Of a DNA stretch of 64,000 nucleotides, positions 45,320-54,611 are shown piece after piece (the stretch's first letter is position 1; every line of letters starts with the position of its first letter). Location of the stretch: the NCBI RefSeq assembly GCF_024584705.1, contig NZ_CP097384.1, positions 868,001-932,000 on the forward strand. The letters are read 5' to 3'. The notes under the pieces are model-generated. The model did no database searches and was not told the DNA's origin. It worked only from the letters and a program-made list of their open reading frames with translations. Both the position numbers and the translations under genes were made by a program. Origin of the DNA: Blastopirellula sp. J2-11 (lineage in GTDB: Bacteria; Planctomycetota; Planctomycetia; Pirellulales; Pirellulaceae).

Positions 45320-46090
45320 TTATTCTTCCAGCTCCATGATCTCCACCTTGCGAAACTCGCAAGGATGGCTTTCTGATTGCAGCGAGATCGTGCCGCCGCT
45401 GAGCATCAGGTCGCCATCTTTCGCCAGGCTTTTCGCGTGTGCGTCGCGAGCGTCAAGCTGCGACTTTTCGTACTCCAGGACGAGCTCGCCGTTGACGAAA
45501 TGTTTGATCACGCCGTTGCCGTGCACTTCCACTTCGCAGGTGACCCACTGATCGCCGTGAAAGGTGTCGCTGCTGCTGCTAGTGCAGTGAGGCATGAACA
45601 AGTTGCCCTTCATCACAACGTTGGTCCCCGGCGTGCACAAGTTGGCGGTGGACCGTTTGGCAGTGCCGTTGCCGCCCAGCAGTTGCACTTCGATCGATGC
45701 GGGAAAGTCTTGATCTTTTCCCATCGTCTCGGGCGACTCGCCGTGGATCATGATCCCGCTATTGCGGAACGCCCAGCCGGGGCCGCCTTTGCATTGATCG
45801 CCGACAAAGCGGTATTCGACGCGCAGGCGATAGTTGGAGAAAGGCTCGTCGAAGAAAAGGTGTCCGAAAGTTTCGTTGAACTCCGGATACTTTTCGGCGT
45901 CATATCCGACCTTTAACACGCCATTTTCGACGCGAAAGGTATCGCCATAGTTGTCGCCGGCTTCGTGATAGCGAATCTTGGGCGTCCAACCTTCCAGATT
46001 TTTGCCGTTGAACAGGGGACGCCATTTGCCTTCTTCGGCTACGGCGGCGCTGGCCACCAGCAGCGTCAATCCAAGTGCGAGAGCTTTCAT
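45320..46090 (-). CDS. Secreted DUF1080 (3-keto-disaccharide hydrolase-like) protein
   Basis: 256 residues with a signal peptide (MKALALGLTLLVASAAVA). The DUF1080 lectin-like beta-sandwich opens with LFNGKNLEGWTPKIRY, typical of the family, and contains YRLRVEYRFVGDQ and FRNSGIMIHGESPETMGKD. Members bind or hydrolyse carbohydrates; some are 3-keto-glycoside hydrolases. ATG 46090 is chosen because the signal begins there; the longer frame adds 27 residues with no signal character. It converges on the bidirectional terminator. Confidence 0.85.
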   Translation of the reverse strand: MKALALGLTLLVASAAVAEEGKWRPLFNGKNLEGWTPKIRYHEAGDNYGDTFRVENGVLKVGYDAEKYPEFNETFGHLFFDEPFSNYRLRVEYRFVGDQCKGGPGWAFRNSGIMIHGESPETMGKDQDFPASIEVQLLGGNGTAKRSTANLCTPGTNVVMKGNLFMPHCTSSSSDTFHGDQWVTCEVEVHGNGVIKHFVNGELVLEYEKSQLDARDAHAKSLAKDGDLMLSGGTISLQSESHPCEFRKVEIMELEE

Positions 46091-46282
46091 GTGGGTCGCT
46101 TTCTTATCGAGATGGGGGATCGGGGGTGAGTCTGAGTTTAGGCGAAAGAGATCGGAGTCGATCCAGTTCAACTATAGTCGATCCAATCGGCATCGTCTCG
46201 CCGGACGGCTGGGATCCGTCTGATCGGTCCGCTTTTCGCATGCGAGCGAGCGGTTATTGTCGACTTGATCTGCCGATATCGG

Positions 46283-47458
46283 CTACGGCGACGCCGGCTT
46301 TTCGGCAATCGGCGTGACATCCCGAAAATTGGCGCCTAGCCGGATCTCGTCAAAGTCGGTCGAGTAACGGCCGGCGATCGAAATCTGATCGAGACGAAAG
46401 TCGGGAGTCGGCAATCGCAACGTTGATTGAGCGTCGTCCGGCGGCTGATTCAAATCGGGGTTGATCCAGATGGTCGCTTGTTCGGCGCCGGGACGAAAGT
46501 CGATTCGGGCGACAATCAAAACCCCTTCGCCGGAAGGTTTGTCGCTGGAGCGCAAATTGAGTTCGGCGCCATCGGTGACCGCGGCAACTGACCAGTTTCC
46601 GCTGGGAGCGGTTCGCAATTTGCCGATTCTTAGTCCGGTATTGTTCTGGCCCAATTGCAAATAGGCGTACCGACCGTCGCCGCTGCTATCAAATGACTGG
46701 GTCAAAAAGCTGATCCAGAGCGAACTGCCGTCCGCACCTATCGCATCCCCATCCAGCAGGCTTGCGGGGGCTGCTGTGACATCCAACCGGCGACTCGTAA
46801 TCGACTGCGGCCCGGCGCTGGTCCGCAATTGATTGCCGCTGCTGGCCAAGATGCCGCCAAAGCGGTCGGAGTAGCCGAGCATGCCAAACTGCCGCATGTC
46901 ATGGGGAGTCCAAGGATGATCTGAAGGATTGGCCTCGATCAGCGAAACCAGATTGCCCGATTCGACCCACGCGCCGGAGAATCCTAAGCCGCCGTTCATT
47001 CCGTCGAGTCCACCTTCGGTCGGCCATTCATTTTCGACGACCGGAGCGTCATACGGCGCATAATCAAAACCTTCATAGGCGAACGGCGCCGATCGCCTAG
47101 TGCGGGGCAGCGAGTTGACCGAGGGTAGCATCAGTCCCCCTAAAATCGCAGCCAAGAAGATCAAGACGACAATTGTAGGAGTGAACCGATAGGCGCGAGT
47201 GGGAGGCGCTGGCGAATCAAAGCCGCCGTCAAGCTGCCGTAGATTCGGCTGCGTCGTTTCGCCTTCGATCGACGGTAACAAGCCAAGCGTCTGGATCCGT
47301 TGCCGCAAGTACGAATGTAGGAAGATGCGGCGGAACGCGTCGTCGGCCTGCTTTTCGTTTTGTTTAATCCATTCGGTCAACGCGGCTGCATCGGCGTCGC
47401 TCAGCGTTTCGCCGTCGAGGTGCGCATCGATCAGTTCCATCGCTCGCCGCGATTCCAT
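46283..47458 (-). CDS. Sigma-linked membrane protein with lectin-like outer domain
   Basis: 391 residues. The N-terminal 70 residues (LIDAHLDGETLSDADAAALT, then RIFLHSYLRQRIQTL) resemble the cytoplasmic segment of FecR-type or other anti-sigma proteins. A transmembrane helix follows (FTPTIVVLIFLAAILGGLM). The extracytoplasmic part looks like a LamG/concanavalin-like beta domain (FAYEGFDYAPYDAPVVENEW, SSLWISFLTQSFDSSGDG). Its start lies one base after the stop of the sigma factor gene, so the two are coupled. It likely senses an outside ligand. Confidence 0.72.
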   Translation of the reverse strand: MESRRAMELIDAHLDGETLSDADAAALTEWIKQNEKQADDAFRRIFLHSYLRQRIQTLGLLPSIEGETTQPNLRQLDGGFDSPAPPTRAYRFTPTIVVLIFLAAILGGLMLPSVNSLPRTRRSAPFAYEGFDYAPYDAPVVENEWPTEGGLDGMNGGLGFSGAWVESGNLVSLIEANPSDHPWTPHDMRQFGMLGYSDRFGGILASSGNQLRTSAGPQSITSRRLDVTAAPASLLDGDAIGADGSSLWISFLTQSFDSSGDGRYAYLQLGQNNTGLRIGKLRTAPSGNWSVAAVTDGAELNLRSSDKPSGEGVLIVARIDFRPGAEQATIWINPDLNQPPDDAQSTLRLPTPDFRLDQISIAGRYSTDFDEIRLGANFRDVTPIAEKPASP

Positions 47459-47459
47459 C

Positions 47460-48023
47460 TTACGACGCAGTCCTTCCGAGACGCTGGTTGACGCAATCCG
47501 ACAGCGCCGTCCGGACTCGCGATAATGTCACACGCACCGCCGCGGCCGACATGCCGAGCTTGGCCGCAATTTGCCGCGGCTTCATATCCTGCGCATAGCG
47601 CATCGTCAGCAATTCGCGGGAACGTCCCGTCGTCGCACCCAGACATTCGTTTAACGCTTGTTGCTCCTCGTTCATCAAGTCTTGCACGCGCGTGCAGGCT
47701 TCAACCAACGCGTCCATCGCTTCCCCGACAAAGACCAGCTTTTCCCGTTTCTTGCCGCGATAGAAATCGGCGATCTTGATCTTAGCGACCCAAAGAGCCC
47801 AAGGCAGAAATGGTCGGCTGACATCGTACTCGTCAAAGCGAATTGCGACTTCGGCGGCAACCTCTTGCAGCAGATCCTCGGCGTCGGTGAACTGCGGCGC
47901 CGAAGCAATCACAAACGCCAGGACCGAGGGCTGCGCTTTGACCCAACTGCGCGCCAGAAGCTCTCGCGACTGCGCCGGCGTCATAGCGCTAGAGGGGGGC
48001 GAATTTTCGGCGGGTTGGTTCAT
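47460..48023 (-). CDS. RNA polymerase sigma factor, ECF-like
   Basis: 187 residues. Region 2 contains DAEDLLQEVAAEVAIRFDEY and ALWVAKIKIADFYRGKKREK. Region 4 carries the helix-turn-helix MKPRQIAAKLGMSAAAVRVT near the C-terminus. It resembles the sigma-70 subfamily expanded in Rhodopirellula and Verrucomicrobia. The next gene, starting one base after its stop, encodes a membrane partner with an anti-sigma-like N-terminus. DUF1080 downstream may be a target. Confidence 0.85.
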   Translation of the reverse strand: MNQPAENSPPSSAMTPAQSRELLARSWVKAQPSVLAFVIASAPQFTDAEDLLQEVAAEVAIRFDEYDVSRPFLPWALWVAKIKIADFYRGKKREKLVFVGEAMDALVEACTRVQDLMNEEQQALNECLGATTGRSRELLTMRYAQDMKPRQIAAKLGMSAAAVRVTLSRVRTALSDCVNQRLGRTAS

Positions 48024-48261
48024 GGACGCAAATATGCCAATAGAGGAGTCAAAAAGCGGATCGTGTCCCCATTTCCCGCGATCACTATTTGGGGCGGCTT
48101 GGTTTCCCCAGTTGGCTGAATTGTTCAGGTTTGATGAATTTCAACGCGAAACTGCTAACGAAATGAGGGTCGCCGCGATATTCACATGTGCCAACGCTTT
48201 GGCGGTTGTCAGCCAGGGCTGCATTCGGTTTCATCATAACATAGTTTGAAGAAGGTCTATT

Positions 48262-49221
48262 ATGCGTCGGGAATTTGGTTTTCAACTGCGCCGCGGGTTC
48301 ACGCTGGTGGAGCTGTTGGTCGTGATTGCGATCATCGGCGTGTTGATTGCGCTGTTGTTGCCGGCGGTCCAGCAGGCGCGTGAAGCGGTTCGGCGGATTT
48401 CCTGCAACAACCAGATCAAGCAGCTAGGCTTGGCGCTGCACAACTATCATGACACGTTCAGCTCGATGCCGCCGGGCAACTACGGCATGAGCGCCTCTGG
48501 TAAATATGACGGCGCAAACTGGCGCGTGCTCGTCTTACCCTTTATCGAACAGTCTTCGCTGCACGATCAACTGAACTTCGCTGGGCGGTTTGAAGGGGAT
48601 AATCTCACTGGCAACGAAATTCTTCGTGAGCTGATCGTGCCGGGTTTGATCTGTCCGTCCAGCGCCCTCGATCCCTTCTCGAATCCGCATGGCCGTAATG
48701 ATGAAAAAGCGATGAATATCAGCTACGTCGGCATTTCGGGAGGAGCGCCTTCCGATACGCAGCCGTTGGTTGGGTATATGGACTGCGGCTACGGTTGGTT
48801 CGCGAACAATGGGATGCTGCTGACCAATCAGGCGACCAAATTACGTGACGCGACCGACGGAACGTCCAATACGATGTTGCTGGCCGAACAGTCAGGACTG
48901 ATCGACAACCAAGAGCTAACCGCCAACTATCGCGGCGGTTGGCACGGAGCCAGCAGCAAGGACACCGCCGGCACGTCCACGTGCAACCAGGTTTGGTTCG
49001 CCGGAACAACAACCGTTCGCTACAACCCCAACTACGACATCATCACCCCGGGCAACAGTTATCAGTACCGGCACAACACCGTACTCAACTCGTTTCACCC
49101 CGGCGGCGTCAACATGTTGCTGACTGACGGCAGCACGCGTTTTATCTCCGATACGATCAGCCTCGAGACGCTCAAGCGTTTGGCTGTTCGCAATGATGGC
49201 GAAGTCTTCGAGGAATATTAA
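48262..49221 (+). CDS. DUF1559 prepilin-like protein, cassette 3
   Basis: 319 residues. The leader ends RRG before [20 protein letters not shown], with Gly at the expected prepilin cleavage site. HNYHDTFSSMPPGNYG follows, and [19 protein letters not shown] lies near the C-terminus. ATG 48262 has GAAGG about 8 bases upstream. A lipoprotein gene follows after 46 bases. It is the third such protein in this window and the family function remains unknown. Confidence 0.9.
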   Translation: MRREFGFQLRRGFTLVELLVVIAIIGVLIALLLPAVQQAREAVRRISCNNQIKQLGLALHNYHDTFSSMPPGNYGMSASGKYDGANWRVLVLPFIEQSSLHDQLNFAGRFEGDNLTGNEILRELIVPGLICPSSALDPFSNPHGRNDEKAMNISYVGISGGAPSDTQPLVGYMDCGYGWFANNGMLLTNQATKLRDATDGTSNTMLLAEQSGLIDNQELTANYRGGWHGASSKDTAGTSTCNQVWFAGTTTVRYNPNYDIITPGNSYQYRHNTVLNSFHPGGVNMLLTDGSTRFISDTISLETLKRLAVRNDGEVFEEY

Positions 49222-49267
49222 TCGTTTTCCCCTGTCTCGATCGCGCTGCAGTCGCAAGGAACCAATC

Positions 49268-49696
49268 GTGAAGCCGTTCGTCGCTTTTATTTTGATTTCA
49301 ACCCTACTTGCTCTCAGTGGGGGATGTGGAGAAGCGCAGCCGGAAGGAATTGTTCAGGGGGCGTTGCAGTTCCATGGCCAACCGGTCGCGGGAAATGCGC
49401 GTGTCGTCCTCATGAGCATGAAGACCGGCGCAGCCGTCGCGGCTGATCTGCACTCGGATGGAGCGTTTGCGGCCGAAAAGCGACTTCCACCGGGAGAATA
49501 TGTCGCTTTTCTCGTACCGAAGTCCTATGACGAAGAGGTCCCGGAGTCGCTTGCCGGGCAACGTCGTACTCCCAAAAAGAATGAATCCACATCCGCGAAG
49601 TTGGTCCCCGGTAAATACTGGGACGAAGGAACGAGCCCTTGGCGCGTTGCGGTTGTCGCCGGGATCAATGATATTCAATTGATCGCCGAGCGATAA
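49268..49696 (+). CDS. Small lipoprotein, DUF1559 partner 3
   Basis: 142 residues. Lipoprotein signal VKPFVAFILISTLLALSGGC; mature start GIVQGALQFHGQPVAGNARV, the same transthyretin-like pattern as in cassettes 1 and 2. GTG 49268 is chosen: AAGGA lies 8 bases upstream and the signal begins there, while the longer frame from 49193 overlaps the preceding gene. It probably acts with the DUF1559 product at the outer envelope. Confidence 0.78.
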   Translation: MKPFVAFILISTLLALSGGCGEAQPEGIVQGALQFHGQPVAGNARVVLMSMKTGAAVAADLHSDGAFAAEKRLPPGEYVAFLVPKSYDEEVPESLAGQRRTPKKNESTSAKLVPGKYWDEGTSPWRVAVVAGINDIQLIAER

Positions 49697-49756
49697 TTGT
49701 CCCACCTGCTCACGCGATCCGTATCCGATGAAGCCTGCCTTGAAAGTTCTCTTCCT

Positions 49757-50545
49757 GTGACTCGAAATTTGCTGGCGACCCTGTTGTCGCTGTTGTGCGT
49801 AACTACCGCATTGGCCGCGAAGCCAGAACCGCTCCGAATTCTCTCCTACAACATTCATCATGGTGAAGGAGTCGACGGCAAGCTTGACTTGCCGCGCATC
49901 GCCGATGTAATCAAGTCGGCCGCGCCTCACCTGGTGCTGCTGCAAGAGGTGGATCGCAATACCGCTCGGACTGGAAATGTTGATCAGGCGGCCGAGTTGG
50001 GAAAGCTGACCGGCATGGAGGTCGCTTTCGGGGGAAACTTGCGATTGGGGAAAGGAGACTATGGCAATGCGATCCTGTCTCGGTTTCCCTTGCGCGAAGT
50101 GAAGAATTACTCTCTGCCTAATTTGACCAACGGCGAGACGCGCGGCGTTCTGAGCGCGACGGTGCAAGTTCCGTCGACGACCGAAGATGAAACGATCCTC
50201 ATTTTGGCGACGCATCTGGATCATCGCACTGGTGAAGCCGATCGTCTGGCGTCGATCGATTTCCTGCGTCAGCTAGTTGGCGAAAGAGAGCAAGTGACGA
50301 TCATCGGCGGTGACTTCAATGCGACGCTGGAGAGCGCCGTGCTGAAGAAATTTCAAGAGCATTGGGCGTTGGCGAATGTGATGGAGAAGCCGACGTTTCC
50401 GGTCGCCAAGCCGGAGCGGCAGATCGACTTTGTCGGTTATCGGCCGATGGGGCGCTTTCAAGTTGGCGCTGTTCGCGTCTTGGAAGAAGCGGTTGCTTCC
50501 GATCATCGTCCGATCTTGGTAGAGCTTCTGCCGTCGATGCGCTAG
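49757..50545 (+). CDS. Secreted endonuclease/exonuclease/phosphatase-fold protein
   Basis: 262 residues. Signal-like start (TRNLLATLLSLLCVTTALAA). Motifs of the DNase I/sphingomyelinase-like fold are visible in order: LRILSYNIHHGEG, LVLLQEVDRN (Glu), LATHLDHRTG (His), IIGGDFNATLES (Asp, Asn), and ASDHRPILVEL (Ser-Asp-His). The metal-dependent phosphodiesterase core is intact. GTG 49757 gives a clean signal; TTG 49697 would add 20 residues. Substrate could be nucleic acid or phospholipid. Confidence 0.85.
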   Translation: MTRNLLATLLSLLCVTTALAAKPEPLRILSYNIHHGEGVDGKLDLPRIADVIKSAAPHLVLLQEVDRNTARTGNVDQAAELGKLTGMEVAFGGNLRLGKGDYGNAILSRFPLREVKNYSLPNLTNGETRGVLSATVQVPSTTEDETILILATHLDHRTGEADRLASIDFLRQLVGEREQVTIIGGDFNATLESAVLKKFQEHWALANVMEKPTFPVAKPERQIDFVGYRPMGRFQVGAVRVLEEAVASDHRPILVELLPSMR

Positions 50546-50556
50546 CTGCGCCGTTT

Positions 50557-52491
50557 TCAGGGAGGCGTCGCCAGCGCTTGTTTGACGGCGGCCAGATTGC
50601 GCTGCACCGTCTTGTTTTGAGGTTCGAGCGTGAGCGCCGCTTGTAGATGCGTTTGCGCTAGATCATAACGCCCGAGCCGTACGAATACGTCGGCCAGATT
50701 GTTATGGGCTTCGACGTATCTCGGATTCAAGTGGATCGCGGTCAGATAATGGACCACGGCGCGGTGATCGTCGCGTTGTTCCAGGCAGTTTCCCAGCAAC
50801 TGATGCGCCTTCGCGTTGCGAGGATTTTTCGCTAACTCTTGCTCTAAGTATGCTTGAGCTGCGGCGCGATCTTCTTCCTGCAACGCGATGGCGGCAAGCG
50901 TGACAGGCAAGGCCGGAAGGTGGGGAGCCTTGCGATACGCGATCTGCAATTGTTCTTTGGCTTCGCCCAATCGATTGGATTCGAACAGAAACATGCCGTA
51001 GTTGAAGCGAGCGTCAACAAAGTCAGGGTTGTCCGCGATAGCGCGTTGGTAACAAAGCTCCGATAGCGTGGGGTTCGGCTGGTACGTTTCCAGAATCGAC
51101 GCGTAGTTGCTTAACACGCGATGATCAAGCGGCTTCAGCTGATAGGCCTTGAAAAAGAAGGCGTAGGCCTGCGGCTGATTTTGCTGCAGAACATATTGTT
51201 TGCCGACATTCGTATAGCCGCGCCAGTTGTCCGGCGACTTACGCACGACGTCGCTCCAGAGCGACATCGGCGAATCGTAAACTTCGTTCCGCAGCGCCGT
51301 TGTGACGCCGAGCGAAAGGAGGATCACCGCGGCCGCGGCGCCGGCGATCTTCGTCTGTTGCAGCGGCGGCGCAAATCGAACAATCAACTCGTATCCGCCG
51401 ACCACCGCCAGCACCGCTAAAGAGAGGAGCGGAAGATACATGCGATGCTCAAACGCGAGATCGATGATCGGTGCAAAGCTCGAGGAAGGAGCCAAGATCA
51501 CAAAGAACCAGCCGCCGAGAAAACCAAGCGCTGGGGCTTTCCAGATCGACCAGATCACGAGGATCAGCAAGACCAGCATCACGAGATCGGCCGCATAAAG
51601 CGAGTAGAGATTGTCCGACGCCGCCCAACCATAGTCGATGTTTTGTCCTTGGGGCCAAAACGCCAAGCGGATGTAATGCAAGATCACGGGGCCTTGATTC
51701 ATCGCATAGACTAGCGGCGACATATGGTCGTGAAACAAAGAACCTCGTTTCGAGATCCAACTCCACTGCGCAGCGATGAAGCCAATTAACGCGCCAATCA
51801 CGAGCAAATAGCAGGCATAATAGCCCCGCCGTTTGCGCCATAATTCGCGCCAACTTTCGGCAAGAAAAACGCGGTCATACCACAGCACCATGATCGGCGC
51901 AGCGACCATCACTTCTTTGGTTCCCATGCCGAGCATGCAGCAGCCGAGCGACGCGATCAACCAGCTTCGTTGGCCGCTGTCAACGCCGCGGATGAAGCAA
52001 GCCAGCGTCAACAAAAAGAAGAGCCCCATCAGCGACTCATAACGCTGTACGATGTAAGTCACGCTCTGCGTTTGCAGTGGATGCAAGGTCCAAATGAGCG
52101 CGATCACGCCGGCCAGGGGAATCGCCGCCGGCCCGTATCGCGCTGCAAGTCGCGGCGACTGAAAGGTTCGCCAGAGCAGCCAATAGAGGAGGGTCGCAGC
52201 GCTGAGATGAATCACAAGATTCACCAGGTGATAGCCGAACGTGTTGACGCCGCCGGCCAAGTAGTTCAGGCCAAAAGTCGCGGCGCCGACGGTTCGCGGA
52301 CCTGGTCGCACCCAGGCGGCGAGCGGAGCGTTCGCCATTCTGCTCGCGCCGACGATCATCATGTCGTCATCAAAGACCAGCGCGCCACGAAAACTGTTGG
52401 CGTAGAAGATAACGCCCAGGACAAGAATCAGCCCGATCCAGAAACGATGCAAGCGATACAGCGGCGGCGAATGAGCGTGACTGGGGGGCAT
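50557..52491 (-). CDS. Multi-pass membrane protein with C-terminal TPR repeats
   Basis: 644 residues. About 10-11 transmembrane helices occupy residues 1-400, beginning FWIGLILVLGVIFYANSFRG and then FDDDMMIVGAS, an acidic loop after helix 1 like those of membrane mannosyl- and other glycosyl-transferases. The C-terminal 220 residues are TPR repeats (YTNVGKQYVLQQNQPQAYAF, RFNYGMFLFESNRLGEAKEQ). The architecture matches TMTC-like proteins. A role in glycosylation of exported proteins is plausible but not shown. Confidence 0.75.
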   Translation of the reverse strand: MPPSHAHSPPLYRLHRFWIGLILVLGVIFYANSFRGALVFDDDMMIVGASRMANAPLAAWVRPGPRTVGAATFGLNYLAGGVNTFGYHLVNLVIHLSAATLLYWLLWRTFQSPRLAARYGPAAIPLAGVIALIWTLHPLQTQSVTYIVQRYESLMGLFFLLTLACFIRGVDSGQRSWLIASLGCCMLGMGTKEVMVAAPIMVLWYDRVFLAESWRELWRKRRGYYACYLLVIGALIGFIAAQWSWISKRGSLFHDHMSPLVYAMNQGPVILHYIRLAFWPQGQNIDYGWAASDNLYSLYAADLVMLVLLILVIWSIWKAPALGFLGGWFFVILAPSSSFAPIIDLAFEHRMYLPLLSLAVLAVVGGYELIVRFAPPLQQTKIAGAAAAVILLSLGVTTALRNEVYDSPMSLWSDVVRKSPDNWRGYTNVGKQYVLQQNQPQAYAFFFKAYQLKPLDHRVLSNYASILETYQPNPTLSELCYQRAIADNPDFVDARFNYGMFLFESNRLGEAKEQLQIAYRKAPHLPALPVTLAAIALQEEDRAAAQAYLEQELAKNPRNAKAHQLLGNCLEQRDDHRAVVHYLTAIHLNPRYVEAHNNLADVFVRLGRYDLAQTHLQAALTLEPQNKTVQRNLAAVKQALATPP

Positions 52492-52591
52492 TCAGCGATC
52501 TAACGGACGGCGGCCAGCGAGTATCGAAACCGTTTAGTTTCGTCCCCGAGCGTTCAGATCTTATGAAGAAACTGTAAAGAGCGGCGGCGTT

Positions 52592-54142
52592 TCAAAGCGT
52601 CGGACCGACCAGCCACGGCACAAATTCTTCTTCGCCGATTCCGAGTGCTTCACTTTTTGTCGGCTTGCCGCTGGCGACCGCCAAGATTTCTTCAAAGATC
52701 TTCGCGCCCATCGCATCGACCGAGACGCCATGTAGGACTTCGCCTGCGTTGATGTCCATGTCGTCCACCATCCGTTCGTACATCGGCGTATTGGTGGCGA
52801 TCTTGATCGACGGTGTTGGCTTGCAGCCAAAACAACTGCCGCGACCCGTCGTGAAGACCACCACGTTCGCTCCTCCGGCGACCATGCCGGTGACGCTGGC
52901 CGGATCGTAGCCCGGCGTATCCATCACCATCAACCCGCGTGCGGTTGGCGCCTCGGCGTATTGCAGTACGTCGACCAGTGCGGTTCCGCCGGCTTTGGCG
53001 ACGGCGCCCAGCGACTTTTCAGCGATCGTGGTCAGACCCCCTTCTTTGTTGCCGGGAGACGGATTGTTGTCGAGTTGCGCCCCAAACATCCCGACGTAAC
53101 GTTTCCACCATTCGATCCGCTCGATCAATTTGTCGGCGACGGCGACGTTGATCGCGCGGCGCGTCAGCAGATGCTCGGCGCCAAAAATCTCAGGCGTCTC
53201 GGCCAGCAGCGAAATTCCCCCCGCAGCGACAATCCGATCGGCCGCGGCGCCGACCGCCGGATTGGCGGTGACGCCCGAGTAAGCGTCGCTGCCGCCGCAT
53301 TCGGTCGCCAAGACGATTTCACTGGCCGCAATCGGCTGCCGGCGAACATCGTTGACGCGCGGCAGCATTTCGACCAGCCGAGCGACGCCTGCTTCGATCG
53401 TTTTGGCGGTTCCTCCTTGATCTTGCATCGAAAGGATCAGGGGAGCGCCCGTCGGCTGATCGGCCGAACTGTCAAGTTGGACCAACCGCTCTTGCTGCAC
53501 CAAGTAGCCCATCGCGCCGGTTTCGCAGCCCAGTCCGATCAGCAGATAGCCGCCGATGTTGGGGTGCCGCGCGATGCCGGCCATCACGCGATTGAGCGTC
53601 GTATGCGCGTCACCGCCAAACTGCATGCCGCAACCGCTTTGATGCGTGAATGGGATGACCCCGTCGATATTCGGAAAATCGGCCAATCGCCGCGGATCAA
53701 ACGCATGCGCGACATACTTGGCGACGCTGGCCGAGCAATTGACCGTCGAAATCACCGCAATGTAGTTGCGCGTTCCCGCTCGTCCGTCGGCCCGCAGGTA
53801 TCCATCGAAGGTTCGCCCGGTGATCGGCGCCGGCGGCGCAGGGGGTTCGCTTGCCGAAGCGTAATCAAGATGCAACTCGCCCAGATGCAAATTGTGGCTG
53901 TGGACATGCTCGCCGGGCGAAATGACGCGGGTCGCATAGCCGATTACTTGGCCATATTTATGGACCGGCTCGTCTGCTGCAATCGAAGTGAGAGCGATCT
54001 TGTGACCAAAACGAACCTCGGCGGCGGCCTTGATTGTGCGACTGCCGCCTGAGAAATCCTCGCCGCGAGCCAGTGTTTTGGCCGCCACAGCGACGTTGTC
54101 AGCCGCATGAAGTTGGATAACGCTAGGTGGGGCAGGGGGCAT
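52592..54142 (-). CDS. UxaA/GarD-family dehydratase (altronate dehydratase-like)
   Basis: 516 residues combining an N-terminal SAF-type domain (IQLHAADNVAVAAKTLARGE) with the C-terminal UxaA catalytic region (FTHQSGCGMQFGGDAHTTLN, ATECGGSDAYSGVTANPAVG, TTGRGSCFGCKPTPSIK). These Cys and His are the likely Fe site of altronate or galactarate dehydratases, which remove water from sugar acids. In a single chain, as here, the two parts are fused. The substrate is not decided. The gene stands alone, pointing away from the rpmF-fab operon. Confidence 0.86.
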   Translation of the reverse strand: MPPAPPSVIQLHAADNVAVAAKTLARGEDFSGGSRTIKAAAEVRFGHKIALTSIAADEPVHKYGQVIGYATRVISPGEHVHSHNLHLGELHLDYASASEPPAPPAPITGRTFDGYLRADGRAGTRNYIAVISTVNCSASVAKYVAHAFDPRRLADFPNIDGVIPFTHQSGCGMQFGGDAHTTLNRVMAGIARHPNIGGYLLIGLGCETGAMGYLVQQERLVQLDSSADQPTGAPLILSMQDQGGTAKTIEAGVARLVEMLPRVNDVRRQPIAASEIVLATECGGSDAYSGVTANPAVGAAADRIVAAGGISLLAETPEIFGAEHLLTRRAINVAVADKLIERIEWWKRYVGMFGAQLDNNPSPGNKEGGLTTIAEKSLGAVAKAGGTALVDVLQYAEAPTARGLMVMDTPGYDPASVTGMVAGGANVVVFTTGRGSCFGCKPTPSIKIATNTPMYERMVDDMDINAGEVLHGVSVDAMGAKIFEEILAVASGKPTKSEALGIGEEEFVPWLVGPTL

Positions 54143-54239
54143 AATACGGGCTCGGATAGGCGTAAATCGAGTGGTGCAAGAAGCTTACAGCTGATGACGG
54201 CTGTCGGCAATCATTCCCGTGGGCCGCGCCGTGATCCCT

Positions 54240-54268
54240 TTGACACGTCGGGCGAAGCTCCCTAAAAT
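54240..54268 (+). promoter_or_regulatory. Near-consensus promoter for rpmF-fab operon
   Basis: TTGACA (54240-54245), a 17-base spacer, TAAAAT (54263-54268). Initiation near 54275 would leave a leader of about 90 bases before rpmF. No comparable promoter was found immediately before fabD. Confidence 0.75.
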
Positions 54269-54366
54269 GATCCGTTTACTCTGAGGCGATCGGGGCCGAT
54301 TGTAGTTATTGCTCCCGAGCAGCAGGGATCCACCGGCCGCCCTTCTCAACCTACAGCGAAGTCGCC

Positions 54367-54555
54367 ATGGCAGTACCAAAGCGTAAACAGTCTAATTCTC
54401 GTACCGGAATGCGTCGTTCGCACGATGCGCTGAAACCCCGGGAACTGCAATCCTGCTCGAATTGCGGGATCGCTCTGCCGACTCATGTGGTTTGCCCGAA
54501 TTGCGGCACCTACATGAAGCGGGTCATCATCAAAGACGAACAGGCCGCCGAGTAG
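54367..54555 (+). CDS. rpmF: 50S ribosomal protein L32
   Basis: 62 residues, the standard bL32 length. Starts AVPKRKQSNSRTGMRRSHD and has the zinc ribbon CSNCGIALPTHVVCPNC. It is the first gene after a good promoter, with fabD 56 bases downstream. A link between rpmF and fatty-acid genes is common in bacteria, though plsX and fabH, often in between, are absent here. Confidence 0.97.
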   Translation: MAVPKRKQSNSRTGMRRSHDALKPRELQSCSNCGIALPTHVVCPNCGTYMKRVIIKDEQAAE

Positions 54556-54611
54556 TCAGCTCACGCGTCGCGCGTGCGCTGCATTAGCGCGACCACGAGA
54601 AGGGGAATCGC

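Noticed and set aside
49697-49756. Extended N-terminus of the endonuclease/phosphatase-fold protein
   Set aside because: The stretch before GTG 49757 has no signal character and begins with TTG directly after the preceding stop; it looks like non-coding DNA read in frame.
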